Assembly: GCA_037139695.1 (NCBI GenBank) | Contig: JBAXFX010000019.1 | Location: 1 to 19,584 of the forward strand | Direction: 5' to 3' | DNA from: JAAXTX01 sp037139695 | GTDB taxonomy: Bacteria > Patescibacteriota > Minisyncoccia > Moranbacterales > UBA1568 | DNA: 19,584 nucleotides | In this document: positions 1-6,278 of the stretch, piece by piece | Numbering within the stretch: the first letter of the stretch is position 1 | Layout of the letters: each line of letters opens with the position of its first letter | Notes under the pieces: model-generated | Seen by the model: the letters and a program-made list of their open reading frames with translations, nothing else | Database searches by the model: none | Told to the model about the DNA's origin: nothing | Translations under genes and position numbers: made by a program

Positions 1-78
1 AGGAGCGCCAACCAGAGGTTGGTCACCCTCTGGGTGAAAAACCATGAAAAAGGAGGGAAGGCTACTGTCGTAACCTGA
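1..78 (+). other. Possible 3' end of a gene entering the window
   Basis: Frame 1 is open from the first base to a TGA at 76-78 and reads RSANQRLVTLWVKNHEKGG followed by KATVVT. The other two forward frames stop earlier. The stretch also contains a 7-bp hairpin (CCAGAGG at 13-19 with CCTCTGG at 28-34). It could therefore be the tail of a protein or part of a structured RNA. From 79 to 220 I see a second possible stem (GGCTAC/GTAGCC) and an A/T-rich terminator-like stretch, but no gene. Confidence 0.25.
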
Positions 79-220
79 CGAGTTTTGAATGGTTTGTAGC
101 CGAAATTTTCGGATTTCAGCCGGCAAGCGGATTTTTTGCCTTATATAGGCGTTGAGATTTGAGATAGATACTAAGAGCCTATCCCAGTATGGTCTCCGTT
201 GGAGCGTACGAGCAAAACAG

Positions 221-241
221 AAAAAGTACCAGGTACTTTTT
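221..241. repeat. Perfect palindrome AAAAAGTACC-A-GGTACTTTTT (GTACC-type repeat)
   Basis: Two 10-bp arms are separated by one base. The AAAGTACC core matches the GTAC(C/T)TGACC motif that recurs at 5989, 6279, 8401 and 8692. I infer that all belong to one family of small dispersed repeats. From memory, similar AAAGTACCTGACCCC sequences accompany REP-associated (Y1/RAYT) transposases in other bacteria, but no such transposase is present here. A gene fragment (272-484) starts 30 bases downstream, as also happens at other copies. Confidence 0.6.
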
Positions 242-271
242 TTATGATAGGTCATTCTGAATCGTATCGAT

Positions 272-484
272 GTGAAATCTATTTTTTCGCCGGAGTTGAA
301 GGAGAAGCCGCGGGCGCAGTATCAGATGAAGACCGGGGAGGATCTGTCGGACGAGAAGGTGGAGATGATTCTCGACAGATTCGGCGTATATGGTGAGGTT
401 GTGCTCAAAAAAATACGGGATAAGCGCGCGAGGGAAAAAGTGGCCGAATTGCAGACTGATGATCGCCTTCCCTCTCGGGGTTGA
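272..484 (+). CDS. Small ORF of unknown function, likely a gene fragment
   Basis: A GTG start gives 70 residues, highly charged and mostly helical in character, with segments such as LSDEKVEMILDRFG and KKIRDKRAREKVAELQ. Composition and codon use look coding up to about residue 63; the last residues look like read-out into other sequence. There is no Shine-Dalgarno sequence. I do not recognise the family. Its position just after the GTACC palindrome, with no proper start region, suggests a remnant of a longer gene. It also overlaps the 3' end of an antisense ORF. Confidence 0.4.
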   Translation: MKSIFSPELKEKPRAQYQMKTGEDLSDEKVEMILDRFGVYGEVVLKKIRDKRAREKVAELQTDDRLPSRG

Positions 485-734
485 AATAATTCCGGCAGAC
501 AGTGTCTTTCGGCGTCCTGTTACTTGGTTTCCCGACTTCCCGCATGACTTCCTTCATTCGTCCGATAAGCGGCGAGACCGTGTCCCACCTCTCCTCCAAC
601 CCCTCCACGATCCTCAACCCCGTTCCCGACTTCATCCCCTTGTCCCCGCAGTGAAAGAAATACGGGACCCTGAATGTTGTCTCGTATTTGCATTCCTGGG
701 TGATTTCCGGTACGGTGAAAGGCTGGTATTTCAT
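405..734 (-). CDS. Antisense ORF of unknown function, possibly truncated
   Basis: The ORF has 109 residues from an ATG at 734-732, or 111 from a TTG at 740. The first 75 or so residues look like real protein (KYQPFTVPEITQECKYETT, then VPYFFHCGDKG and LRIVEGLEERWDTVSPLIGR), with three cysteines in all. The C-terminal third looks less natural and overlaps the convergent fragment 272-484. There is no Shine-Dalgarno sequence on this strand, and its upstream region is inside the HNH-like gene. I infer a remnant whose 5' end was lost when the neighbouring gene arrived, but a chance ORF cannot be excluded. Confidence 0.4.
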   Translation of the reverse strand: MKYQPFTVPEITQECKYETTFRVPYFFHCGDKGMKSGTGLRIVEGLEERWDTVSPLIGRMKEVMREVGKPSNRTPKDTVCRNYFNPEREGDHQSAIRPLFPSRAYPVFF

Positions 735-757
735 TGACAATCAAACAAGGAGAGGCG

Positions 758-1333
758 ATGGGAAAATCGGATATCCGTACCGGGGACGTGTTCGGACTCT
801 GGACGGTTATCCGGAGAGGCCCGAACGGGAAGTATAGGGAAGTGCGATTTTGTTGTGCATGCGCGTGTGGTACGGAGAAGATCGTGTATGCTTCGACCTT
901 GAAATCAGGAAAGTCGAAAAGTTGCGGGTGTTCGTGCGTGACGCACGGCAAGAGTAATACCAAGGTGTATCGTGCATGGCTGGATATGATTCAGCGATGT
1001 CATAACGGGAATCATCCCGCCTACCCTGATTACGGGGGAAGGGGGATATGGGTATGTGAGGAATGGAGAAAAGAATTCGCGCCATTCTACGGACACATCG
1101 GCGATCCGCCTGATGGAAAAGACCATTGGAGTATCGATCGCATGGATTTCAATGGACCCTATGAACCTGGAAATGTTCGTTGGGCGACCGCGAAAGAACA
1201 GGCTATGAATCGTCGCTCTCGCAAGAAGTTTTCTGCACGGAGGCACGATGTGCCGAGTGAGAGCGAATACGATGCGGCATGTGAAACGTATAAAAAACTA
1301 CAGGATCTTCCTGACGCGTATGCACCCTTCTGA
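758..1333 (+). CDS. Phage-type HNH-like (homing-endonuclease-like) protein
   Basis: The protein has 191 residues. The start is set by the AAGGAGAGG Shine-Dalgarno sequence at 747-755; a TTG at 734 would give a longer form without such a site. The N-terminal part has the usual G-x(2)-FG-x-WTVI opening, then a cysteine cluster (FCCACACGTEK, residues 31-41, and SCGCSC, 55-60) that probably binds zinc. The C-terminal part carries the family pattern YRAWLDMIQRC (71-81), YGGRGIWVCEEW (92-103) and SIDRMDFNGPYEPGNVRWAT (125-144), ending in EQAMNRR. Free-standing proteins of this type occur in phages and scattered in bacterial genomes, where they are taken as HNH-like nucleases; activity is inferred. 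The gene stands alone, with a terminator straight after it and possible broken sequence before it, which suggests recent acquisition. Confidence 0.7.
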   Translation: MGKSDIRTGDVFGLWTVIRRGPNGKYREVRFCCACACGTEKIVYASTLKSGKSKSCGCSCVTHGKSNTKVYRAWLDMIQRCHNGNHPAYPDYGGRGIWVCEEWRKEFAPFYGHIGDPPDGKDHWSIDRMDFNGPYEPGNVRWATAKEQAMNRRSRKKFSARRHDVPSESEYDAACETYKKLQDLPDAYAPF

Positions 1334-1362
1334 ATCCCGTCAATGTACGGGATTTTTATTTT
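1333..1362 (+). terminator. Intrinsic terminator after the HNH-like gene
   Basis: An 8-bp perfect stem (AATCCCGT at 1333-1340, ACGGGATT at 1347-1354) with a 6-base loop is followed by TTTATTTT. It begins at the stop codon. Confidence 0.8.
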
Positions 1363-1374
1363 GAGCAGACTGTC

Positions 1375-1403
1375 TTTCGTAAACGCGGGATTTAGAGTAA
1401 ACT
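1375..1403 (+). promoter_or_regulatory. Promoter of the NRAMP-like gene, TTTCGT-N17-TAAACT
   Basis: The -35-like hexamer TTTCGT (1375-1380) and -10-like TAAACT (1398-1403) are 17 bases apart. They match the TTTCnn-N17-TAnACT arrangement seen before several other genes in the window. The start codon lies 29 bases after the -10. Confidence 0.5.
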
Positions 1404-1432
1404 GAAGGGAAGGCGAGTGAATCATTCCAGCT

Positions 1433-2821
1433 ATGAACAAGGCGACGAACCTGTCGACGAAGAAAGGAAACGGCATCCTTCGGGGGCTCGGTAAGACCGA
1501 ACGTATCGCGTACAATCTCTGTAAGACCATGCTGAATCGGAAGCGATACGGCCGGTTTTTGCGTATCCTGGGGCCGGGTCTGGTGACCGGGGCCGCGGAC
1601 GACGATCCATCGGGTATCGCGACCTATTCACAGGCCGGAGCCGGGTATGGCCTCGGATTGTTGTGGGCATTTCCGCTCATGTATCCGTTCCTGCTCGCGG
1701 TGCAGGAGAGCTGCTCGCGTATCGGCGCGATCACCGGCAAAGGGTTGGCGGCGGTCATCAAGGAACACTATAGCCGGAAGATCCTGTATATGTCGGTCGG
1801 GCTCGTCGTCGTTGCCAATACTGTTAATATCGGTTCCGACCTGGGTGCGATGGCGGCCACGACGCAACTCTTCATCGACCTTCCGTTCGCGCTCCTGGCC
1901 GTTCTTTATACGATCATCATCGTCTTGTTGGTGGTTTTCGTGAGCTATAGGAAATACGCCAAGCTGCTCAAGTGGCTCGCCCTCGCGCTTCTGGCCTATC
2001 CGGTGACGGCGTTCGTCGTCGGTCAGGATTGGCTGGAGGTATTCCGAAACACGTTCACGCTCACGCCGAAGATCGATTTCGACACGATGTACCTTTTTGT
2101 CGGCATGCTTGGAACGACCATTTCGCCGTATCTTTTTTTCTGGGATACCTCGGAAGTGGTCGAGGAGGAAATCATGAAACATAACCGGACGAAAATCGGA
2201 ACCGTTCCGAAGGCGACCGGCCGGTTTCTTCATAACTTGCAGATCGATAATTTCGTCGGCATGACGCTTGCCAGTCTGACGGCGTGGTTCATCGTGATCG
2301 CCTGCGCCTCCACCCTGCACAAAAGTGGCATCACGGAAATCGACACGGCCGCAGATGCCGCGCGGGCGCTCGAGCCTCTGGTACGGAGCTTTCCGAATTC
2401 CGGCCTCGTGGCGAAGATCATCTTCTCGGTCGGTGTTATCGGGCTCGGCCTTTTGGCAGTACCGGTGTTGGCCGGTTCGTCCTCGTATGCCCTAAGTGAG
2501 GCGTTCGGCTGGAAAGAAGGCCTCTATCGGAAGTTCAACAAGGCAAAGGGGTTCTATGGCATCATCATCCTGGCAGCCTTGGTCGGTCTCGGTCTGAACT
2601 TCATCGGGCTGGACCCGATCAAGGCATTGGTCTTCACGGCCGTCTTCAACGGCGTAGCCGCCGTGCCGCTCCTGTTCGTGATCGCCAAAGTCGGCAGTAA
2701 TCACGACGTCATGGGGGAGTATACGAATGGAAAGATCTCGAATCTCTTTGTCCGGCTCGCGTTCGTATTGATGGCACTCGCGGCACTCGTGCTGTTTTAT
2801 TCGATCTTCCGGTCAATGTAG
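1433..2821 (+). CDS. NRAMP-family divalent metal transporter, non-canonical clade
   Basis: The protein has 462 residues and about eleven hydrophobic segments after a basic cytoplasmic N-terminus of about 45 residues. Canonical NRAMP proteins import Mn2+ or Fe2+ with protons, using a DPGN motif in helix 1 and an MPH motif in helix 6. Here the helix-1 site reads DDDPSGIATYSQAGAGYG (residues 56-73) and the helix-6 site reads GTTISPYLFFWDTSEVVEEE (227-246). The aspartate is kept, but the asparagine and the metal-selecting methionine are absent. This DPSG/ISPYLFFW pattern marks a bacterial NRAMP branch usually annotated only as 'divalent metal transporter', so the substrate is open and could be Mn2+, Fe2+ or Mg2+. 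There is no clear Shine-Dalgarno sequence. The gene stands alone between a terminator and the next promoter. Confidence 0.85.
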   Translation: MNKATNLSTKKGNGILRGLGKTERIAYNLCKTMLNRKRYGRFLRILGPGLVTGAADDDPSGIATYSQAGAGYGLGLLWAFPLMYPFLLAVQESCSRIGAITGKGLAAVIKEHYSRKILYMSVGLVVVANTVNIGSDLGAMAATTQLFIDLPFALLAVLYTIIIVLLVVFVSYRKYAKLLKWLALALLAYPVTAFVVGQDWLEVFRNTFTLTPKIDFDTMYLFVGMLGTTISPYLFFWDTSEVVEEEIMKHNRTKIGTVPKATGRFLHNLQIDNFVGMTLASLTAWFIVIACASTLHKSGITEIDTAADAARALEPLVRSFPNSGLVAKIIFSVGVIGLGLLAVPVLAGSSSYALSEAFGWKEGLYRKFNKAKGFYGIIILAALVGLGLNFIGLDPIKALVFTAVFNGVAAVPLLFVIAKVGSNHDVMGEYTNGKISNLFVRLAFVLMALAALVLFYSIFRSM

Positions 2822-2940
2822 ACATCGAATAAGAAACGGATCGATAGATAAGGAATGATTTGACCATATGCGATTCCAGGAGCGTCTATTCAGATGAAAG
2901 AAAACGGCGTTCGGATTCGTGGTATCATACAAAGGCAGGT

Positions 2941-2969
2941 TTTTCCCTGCGACGGGTAGTGTGTATAAT
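2941..2969 (+). promoter_or_regulatory. Promoter of the 3002-4661 operon, TTTTCC-N17-TATAAT
   Basis: A perfect TATAAT (2964-2969) lies 17 bases after TTTTCC (2941-2946), giving a leader of about 25 bases before the ATG at 3002. Apart from this promoter, I see nothing in 2822-2940. Confidence 0.6.
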
Positions 2970-3001
2970 CCGAAAAATGTCGGGACACCGACGAAAGCGT
3001 T

Positions 3002-3769
3002 ATGAATACGAAAAAAGTATCCATGGTAGTTGTTCTGGTGGTCCTTGCGGTCTCGGTGACAGGACTCGTGGCCAATCGTGTTGTGGCTCAGGAAAGCGGT
3101 GCTGGCGCTGGAGATGTATCGTCTGGTGGGCCGGAAAGAGGCATGCAGGGCGGAAGAGGGGCGGGTTTTCTGCGTCACGGCGGCGGGCCGTTTCGTCCGT
3201 CGGACGCCTCGGTTTCGGCTTGTAGTGGCAAGAGTGTGGACGATTCGTGTACGTTTTCGTTCACCGGTTCCGGTAGTGGCTCATCGGCTTCCGTCGATGG
3301 TACCTGTATGAATCGTCCTTCCGTGGCGAGTGGCAGTACCGATACCGTCTTATCATGCGTTCCGACACGGAAGAATAGCGGCAAAGAAGGGCAGTCTTCC
3401 GGAGTCCGTGGAGATGGAGCCATTAACGGACAGACCCGCCTGCAGCGGGCACAGCAGATGAAGACGCAGAAGGTGGCACAGATTTCGAATATCGAGGACC
3501 GGATCGGAAAGATCATCACGTTCCTCGCTTCGAAAGGTGTCGATACTACCACCCTTTCAGGTGAGCTCGCCACCTTTACGGCGAAGGCGAACGAACTATT
3601 GAGCAGGATCGACGCGTATATCGCGGTCCTAAACACAAATGGAAGCAGCGCGACTGACATTACTTCCGCATTTGCCAATGTCAAAACGTCCGGTGCGGAT
3701 ATGCGGACCTATTTCCATGATACGCTTCGGGCGGCCATCGGGAAGGCGGTCAGTTCATTGAACGAATAA
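3002..3769 (+). CDS. Secreted protein with a four-cysteine module and helical C-terminus
   Basis: The protein has 255 residues. Residues 1-29 form a signal peptide: basic NTKK, a hydrophobic core, and a possible cleavage site after VVA. A Gly/Ser/Arg-rich linker follows (30-65). Next is a small module with cysteines 74, 83, 102 and 119, in the pattern ACSGKSVDDSC...GTC...LSCVP. From memory, such ACSGKS/DSCSF/GTC/LxCxP modules occur in exported proteins of many bacteria; the two cysteine pairs probably form disulphides outside the membrane. The C-terminal half (145-255) is Ala/Thr-rich and predicted helical (TRLQRAQQMKTQKVAQ, then IEDRIGKIITFLASKG). Its biochemical role is unknown. It is the first gene of an operon, 10 bases before the next. 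Confidence 0.7.
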   Translation: MNTKKVSMVVVLVVLAVSVTGLVANRVVAQESGAGAGDVSSGGPERGMQGGRGAGFLRHGGGPFRPSDASVSACSGKSVDDSCTFSFTGSGSGSSASVDGTCMNRPSVASGSTDTVLSCVPTRKNSGKEGQSSGVRGDGAINGQTRLQRAQQMKTQKVAQISNIEDRIGKIITFLASKGVDTTTLSGELATFTAKANELLSRIDAYIAVLNTNGSSATDITSAFANVKTSGADMRTYFHDTLRAAIGKAVSSLNE

Positions 3770-3779
3770 TTTCCGGAAT

Positions 3780-4127
3780 ATGGAACAGAAAAAGATCGTC
3801 ATGATCGCTTCGGGCGCGGTCGCTATCATGTTCGTAGTCGCCGTTTCGTGGTTTCTGATTTTCGGGAAGAAGGGAGACGTCGCAAAACCAGGAGATGTTC
3901 CTGCCGGACTTTCCGGGGAAAGCGGGGCCGAGATATCGGGAAACGGTTCGGCTCAGGACCAGTCGGGTCAGCAACCGGCATCGGATCCCGGCTCGGTAGC
4001 TCAAACGCAGCCGGATCAGTCCGCCACGCTGGCGCCTGTATCGTATGTGAAAAGCAAGGCCGACGCGACCAAGGCGCTTACCGATCTCGACAGTCTTGTC
4101 AGCAATGCCGGAGCAACGACACAGTAG
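3780..4127 (+). CDS. Small membrane-anchored protein with disordered tail
   Basis: The protein has 115 residues. A single N-terminal membrane segment (KKIVMIASGAVAIMFVVAV, then SWFLIFGKK, about residues 4-31) follows a basic start and probably acts as a signal anchor. The rest is Gly/Ser/Gln/Asp-rich and disordered, apart from a short final helix (KSKADATKALTDLDSLVSNA). No catalytic motif is visible. The 10-base gap to the preceding secreted protein and the shared Asn-Ala/Thr-rich helical style suggest the two work together at the cell surface. The family is not recognised. Confidence 0.65.
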   Translation: MEQKKIVMIASGAVAIMFVVAVSWFLIFGKKGDVAKPGDVPAGLSGESGAEISGNGSAQDQSGQQPASDPGSVAQTQPDQSATLAPVSYVKSKADATKALTDLDSLVSNAGATTQ

Positions 4128-4160
4128 GATATCGTAATTAATGTGGAAAAACACACGAAT

Positions 4161-4661
4161 ATGGCATCACAAGAAAACCTGATGGCGGCGTTCGCGGGCG
4201 AGAGCCAGGCGAATCGCAAGTACCTTGCCTTCGCGAAGCAGGCAGAAATGGACGGATACCCGGCGGTCGCGAGGCTTTTTCGGGCGGCAGCCGAGGCCGA
4301 GACCGTCCATGCACTCGCGCACCTGCGCGTGGCGGGCGGTATCAAGGATACCACGTCGAATCTCGGGGAAGCCGTGGCCGGTGAGCACTACGAGTTCACG
4401 GAAATGTATCCGGAGTTCATCGCCACGGCCGAGGCCGAGGGGAACGTGGCGGCGCTTAAGTCGTTTTCCAATGCGAACGCGGTCGAGAAGGAACACCACG
4501 ATCTGTATCAGCAGGCGCTTGAGGCAGTGCGGGCAGGGCACGATATCGAGGATCTGAAGTTCTATGTCTGCCCGGTCTGCGGGCATACCGAGATCGGCGT
4601 CCGGTCGGAGAAGTGCCCCGTCTGCGGCGTTCCCGGGAGCACGTTTATCGAGGTGAAGTAG
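4161..4661 (+). CDS. rbr: Rubrerythrin (diiron/rubredoxin peroxide-scavenging protein)
   Basis: The protein has 166 residues from ATG 4161. A GTG at 4143 would add six residues; I prefer ATG because ASQENLMAAFAGESQANRKY matches the family's usual N-terminus, though neither start has a good Shine-Dalgarno sequence. The four-helix ferritin-like domain keeps the diiron ligands: E14, the ExxH pair E47/H50, E78 and E81, and the pair E109/H112. The C-terminal rubredoxin-like zinc/iron knuckle has CPVC (137-140) and CPVC (152-155). Rubrerythrins reduce hydrogen peroxide in anaerobes and microaerophiles. The gene is last in the operon with the two exported proteins and is followed by a strong terminator. 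All key residues are present. Confidence 0.95.
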   Translation: MASQENLMAAFAGESQANRKYLAFAKQAEMDGYPAVARLFRAAAEAETVHALAHLRVAGGIKDTTSNLGEAVAGEHYEFTEMYPEFIATAEAEGNVAALKSFSNANAVEKEHHDLYQQALEAVRAGHDIEDLKFYVCPVCGHTEIGVRSEKCPVCGVPGSTFIEVK

Positions 4662-4693
4662 GAGTACCGGTTTCACCGAATCATGTTCGAATG

Positions 4694-4724
4694 AAAAGAA
4701 AGGCCAATAAAAGCCTTTCTTTTT
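4694..4724 (+). terminator. Strong terminator after rubrerythrin
   Basis: An 11-bp perfect stem (AAAAGAAAGGC at 4694-4704, GCCTTTCTTTT at 4713-4723) has an 8-base loop and ends in T's. It is one of four related GAAGGC-type terminators in the window, each followed by a CGAAA-CGGA stretch. Confidence 0.85.
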
Positions 4725-4746
4725 CGATGAAATCGGATTTTCGCGG

Positions 4747-4775
4747 TTTCGGATGGGAAGTATCTGCTTTACAGT
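4747..4775 (+). promoter_or_regulatory. Promoter TTTCGG-N17-TACAGT before the PaaX-like gene
   Basis: TTTCGG (4747-4752) and TACAGT (4770-4775) are 17 bases apart, directly downstream of the rubrerythrin terminator. The downstream leader has GGAGGAAAATGGAGGTG (from 4786), the same leader block found at 5607, 5786 and 8667. An ATG inside it could begin a short leader reading frame. The PaaX-like start is about 155 bases downstream, so assignment of the promoter to that gene is an inference. Confidence 0.45.
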
Positions 4776-4867
4776 AGGGGAGTATGGGAGGAAAATGGAG
4801 GTGCGAAAGAGGAGGAGTGAATGTGCCTTACCTCTCTGGCCGGTTCTTATCGTTACGATACATCGAT

Positions 4868-4895
4868 GGTGGCGCGAGCTGACGGCCGTCCACTC
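4868..4895 (+). repeat. Direct repeat, copy 1, upstream of the PaaX-like gene
   Basis: This 28-bp sequence matches 5505-5532 at 27 of 28 positions; its shared core starts GCGAGCTGACGG. It contains the perfect 10-bp palindrome GACGGCCGTC (4881-4890). It lies 36 bases before the preferred start of the regulator. Confidence 0.85.
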
Positions 4896-4930
4896 GTGCC
4901 TCTTTGTTCGAAAAGCGAATACTGACATAT

Positions 4931-5509
4931 ATGAAACGACTGGGCCCGGTACAGCAAAAAACGCTTCTCATTCTTCTCGGCATCATCGCGCTCAGTGGTC
5001 CGCGTACGATCGTACAGCAAGCCAGGTTGTTTTCCGAACTTCGAAAAGAATGGAAGAAGATCGATAAGAGGGGTATGAATCGATCCTTGACGCGCCTTTC
5101 TGAACAAAAGCTCGTTACGGAAAATATATTGCCGGACGGGTCGGTCAATTTCATGCTTACCGCCGAAGGGAATCGAATAGCGCGTTCGCTGAGTCTCTTC
5201 GGTCCGAGCATACGGCTCAAGAGACCGAAAGTCTGGGATGGGAAATGGAGGGTTGTCGCATTTGATATCCCCGAGAGGAGTCGGGCATTTCGCGCTATCT
5301 TGCGCGAACATCTGCATGAGGCGGAGTTCTACCAGCTTCAGCAAAGCGTGTTTGTGTCTCCGTACCCGTATGAGAAACCGTTTTCGGAACTGATACGGCT
5401 GTATGAGGCTGGGCCGTATGTCAGGATCATGACGGTTTCCTGGATGGATAACGAGGCGGACTTGAAACGCATATTCTTCGGTCGACGCAAATCGCGCAAC
5501 AAAAGGTGA
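4931..5509 (+). CDS. PaaX-like transcriptional regulator (Cas2-like C-terminal domain)
   Basis: The protein has 192 residues from ATG 4931; a TTG at 4904 would add nine. The N-terminal half is a winged-helix-like region (residues 5-85), with KIDKRGMNRSLTRLSEQKLV as probable recognition part. The C-terminal half opens with WDGKWRVVAFDIPERSRAFR (102-121) and continues EFYQLQQSVFVSPYPYE (132-148). This ferredoxin-like fold is shared by PaaX-type repressors and Cas2, and such genes are often mislabelled Cas2 in CPR genomes. No CRISPR array or cas gene is near, so DNA-binding regulation is the better call. The gene stands alone between two copies of a 28-bp repeat with a palindromic core, a natural candidate for its operator. 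There is no Shine-Dalgarno sequence at either start. Confidence 0.75.
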   Translation: MKRLGPVQQKTLLILLGIIALSGPRTIVQQARLFSELRKEWKKIDKRGMNRSLTRLSEQKLVTENILPDGSVNFMLTAEGNRIARSLSLFGPSIRLKRPKVWDGKWRVVAFDIPERSRAFRAILREHLHEAEFYQLQQSVFVSPYPYEKPFSELIRLYEAGPYVRIMTVSWMDNEADLKRIFFGRRKSRNKR

Positions 5510-5532
5510 CGCGAGCTGACGGCCGTCCACTC
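5505..5532 (+). repeat. Direct repeat, copy 2, overlapping the regulator stop codon
   Basis: It differs from 4868-4895 at one position and contains the same GACGGCCGTC palindrome (5518-5527). The regulator's TGA (5507-5509) lies inside it. Flanking sequence on either side is not similar between the copies. Confidence 0.85.
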
Positions 5533-5642
5533 AAGCCGTATTTTTTGAAGAGGAATAAGTTGTTTTATGAATAGGGGTCGATTTACTTGACCGCTTTACA
5601 ATGAGGTTATTAGGGAGGAAAATAGGGGTGAAAGATTTGAAA

Positions 5643-5820
5643 AAATGAAGACAGTGCACTTTCCGCTCCGATTACTTCGTGACGGACAGGGCATCCTCGT
5701 CGACAACGGCAAAGCGACCTTAATCGGTGACGGGGAAGAAACGGTGTTGTAGGGGGATTATATCCGCTTTACAACCGGGGCGAAGAGGAGGAAAATGGAG
5801 GTGAATAAATGTACTTGACC
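5643..5820 (+). repeat. Long direct repeat, copy 1 (matches 8524-8701)
   Basis: Bases 5654-5820 are identical to 8535-8701 (167 bases). The next 11 bases upstream match with two differences. The unit holds a short reading-frame tail ending in a stop, then a TTTACAAC stretch, an AGGAGGAAAATGGAGGTG translation-start block and ATGTACTTGACC. Upstream, 5587-5633 is a diverged second version of the TTTACA/AGGAGG block. Apart from these repeats and the small ORF fragment, 5533-5820 holds no gene I can see. Confidence 0.9.
5645..5752 (+). pseudogene. 35-codon ORF, copy of the tail of fragment 8415-8633
   Basis: It reads MKTVHFPLRLLRDGQG, then continues to a TAG at 5750-5752. The same residues end the longer open frame at 8415-8633, so this is the shorter surviving piece of one ancestral gene tail carried in the repeat. 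It is preceded by a GGGGTGAA stretch, and translation is possible. No family is recognised. Confidence 0.45.
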
Positions 5821-5988
5821 ATTAGTGTCCTGTTAAATTTTATCAAATAGCTTATTTTTGCTTCTATATAGCTATAATTTTAGGAATATTTTCCGCACGA
5901 CTTCAATTGAAATTCTGGAAGACCTTGTAAATTTAAGGCTTATACAAAGTATCTAATTTTCTGAATTTAGTTTAATGGGACACGCATG
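5821..5988. mobile_element. AT-rich MITE-like insertion inside the repeat unit
   Basis: The segment is much richer in A+T than its surroundings and has no ORF of note. Near-terminal inverted repeats are visible: GTGTCCTGTTAAA at 5825 on the left, and on the right the reverse complement reads GTGTCCCATTAAAC (ending at 5983). GTACTTGACC occurs immediately on both sides (5811-5820 and 5989-5998). In the sister copy at 8693-8717 the same flanks are joined without this segment. I infer a small non-autonomous element with a duplicated 10-bp target. No transposase for it is in the window. Confidence 0.65.
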
Positions 5989-6013
5989 GTACTTGACCCT
6001 TTTTCGGGTTCGG
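5989..6013 (+). repeat. GTACTTGACC-type repeat before the CYTH fragment
   Basis: GTACTTGACCCTTTTTCGGG and the following TTCGG are identical to 8693-8717. The gene fragment 6012-6230 follows with no space. Confidence 0.8.
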
Positions 6014-6230
6014 GAAGAAACGGATGCAGTGCGAACATGACGGCATGACCGTCTGTATCGACGACGTGACCGGACTCGGGGCGCTCATCGAGGTCGAGCA
6101 ATTGTCGGAAGGAGAAAACGACGAAGCGGTCCAGGAAGACCTGAAAGCCTTCCTCCTGTCACTCGGCATCGGCAAAGACGACATCGTCACCAAGGGCTAC
6201 GACACGCTTTTGTATGAGAAGGGGATCTGA
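6012..6230 (+). pseudogene. C-terminal fragment of a CYTH-domain protein (CyaB/ThTPase-like)
   Basis: From ATG 6024 the ORF has 68 residues; the frame is open without a start from 5997. The sequence DGMTVCIDDVTGLGALIEVE and the later AFLLSLGIGKDDIVTKGYD match the last third of CYTH-family proteins (class IV adenylate cyclase and triphosphate-hydrolase type; typically V-C/L-D-x-V-x-GLG-x-F-x-E-I-E, then LGI and KSY). The N-terminal tunnel-forming part with the EXEXK motif is missing, so the product cannot be an active enzyme. The break coincides exactly with the GTACTTGACC repeat. A possible in-frame remnant, KKR, precedes the ATG. Confidence 0.65.
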
Positions 6231-6278
6231 TTAATACCGCGGGTCGAAGGAAGTAGAAAACAGGTTAAAGAGCGGAAT

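Noticed and set aside
1..200. tmRNA, RNase P RNA or SRP RNA end
   Set aside because: Some hairpins are present, but I could not match any conserved core of these RNAs.
199..396. 65-residue ORF in another frame over 199-396
   Set aside because: Its composition (Gly/Arg-rich tail) is typical of an out-of-frame reading of the better-looking frame from 272.
1628..2320. 230-residue minus-strand ORF opposite the NRAMP-like gene
   Set aside because: It is charged and low-complexity, has no start signals and lies wholly antisense to a well-supported membrane protein; it is a shadow of GC-rich codons.
4931..5509. Cas2 endonuclease of a CRISPR system
   Set aside because: The Cas2-like fold is shared with PaaX regulators, the protein has an N-terminal winged-helix region, and there is no repeat-spacer array, cas1 or other cas gene in the window.
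4167..5530. Long minus-strand ORFs over rubrerythrin and the PaaX-like gene
   Set aside because: They are antisense to well-supported genes and run through a strong terminator and repeats, with unnatural composition.
4868..5532. CRISPR-like or integron-like repeats
   Set aside because: There are only two copies, separated by a whole gene, with no regular spacers.
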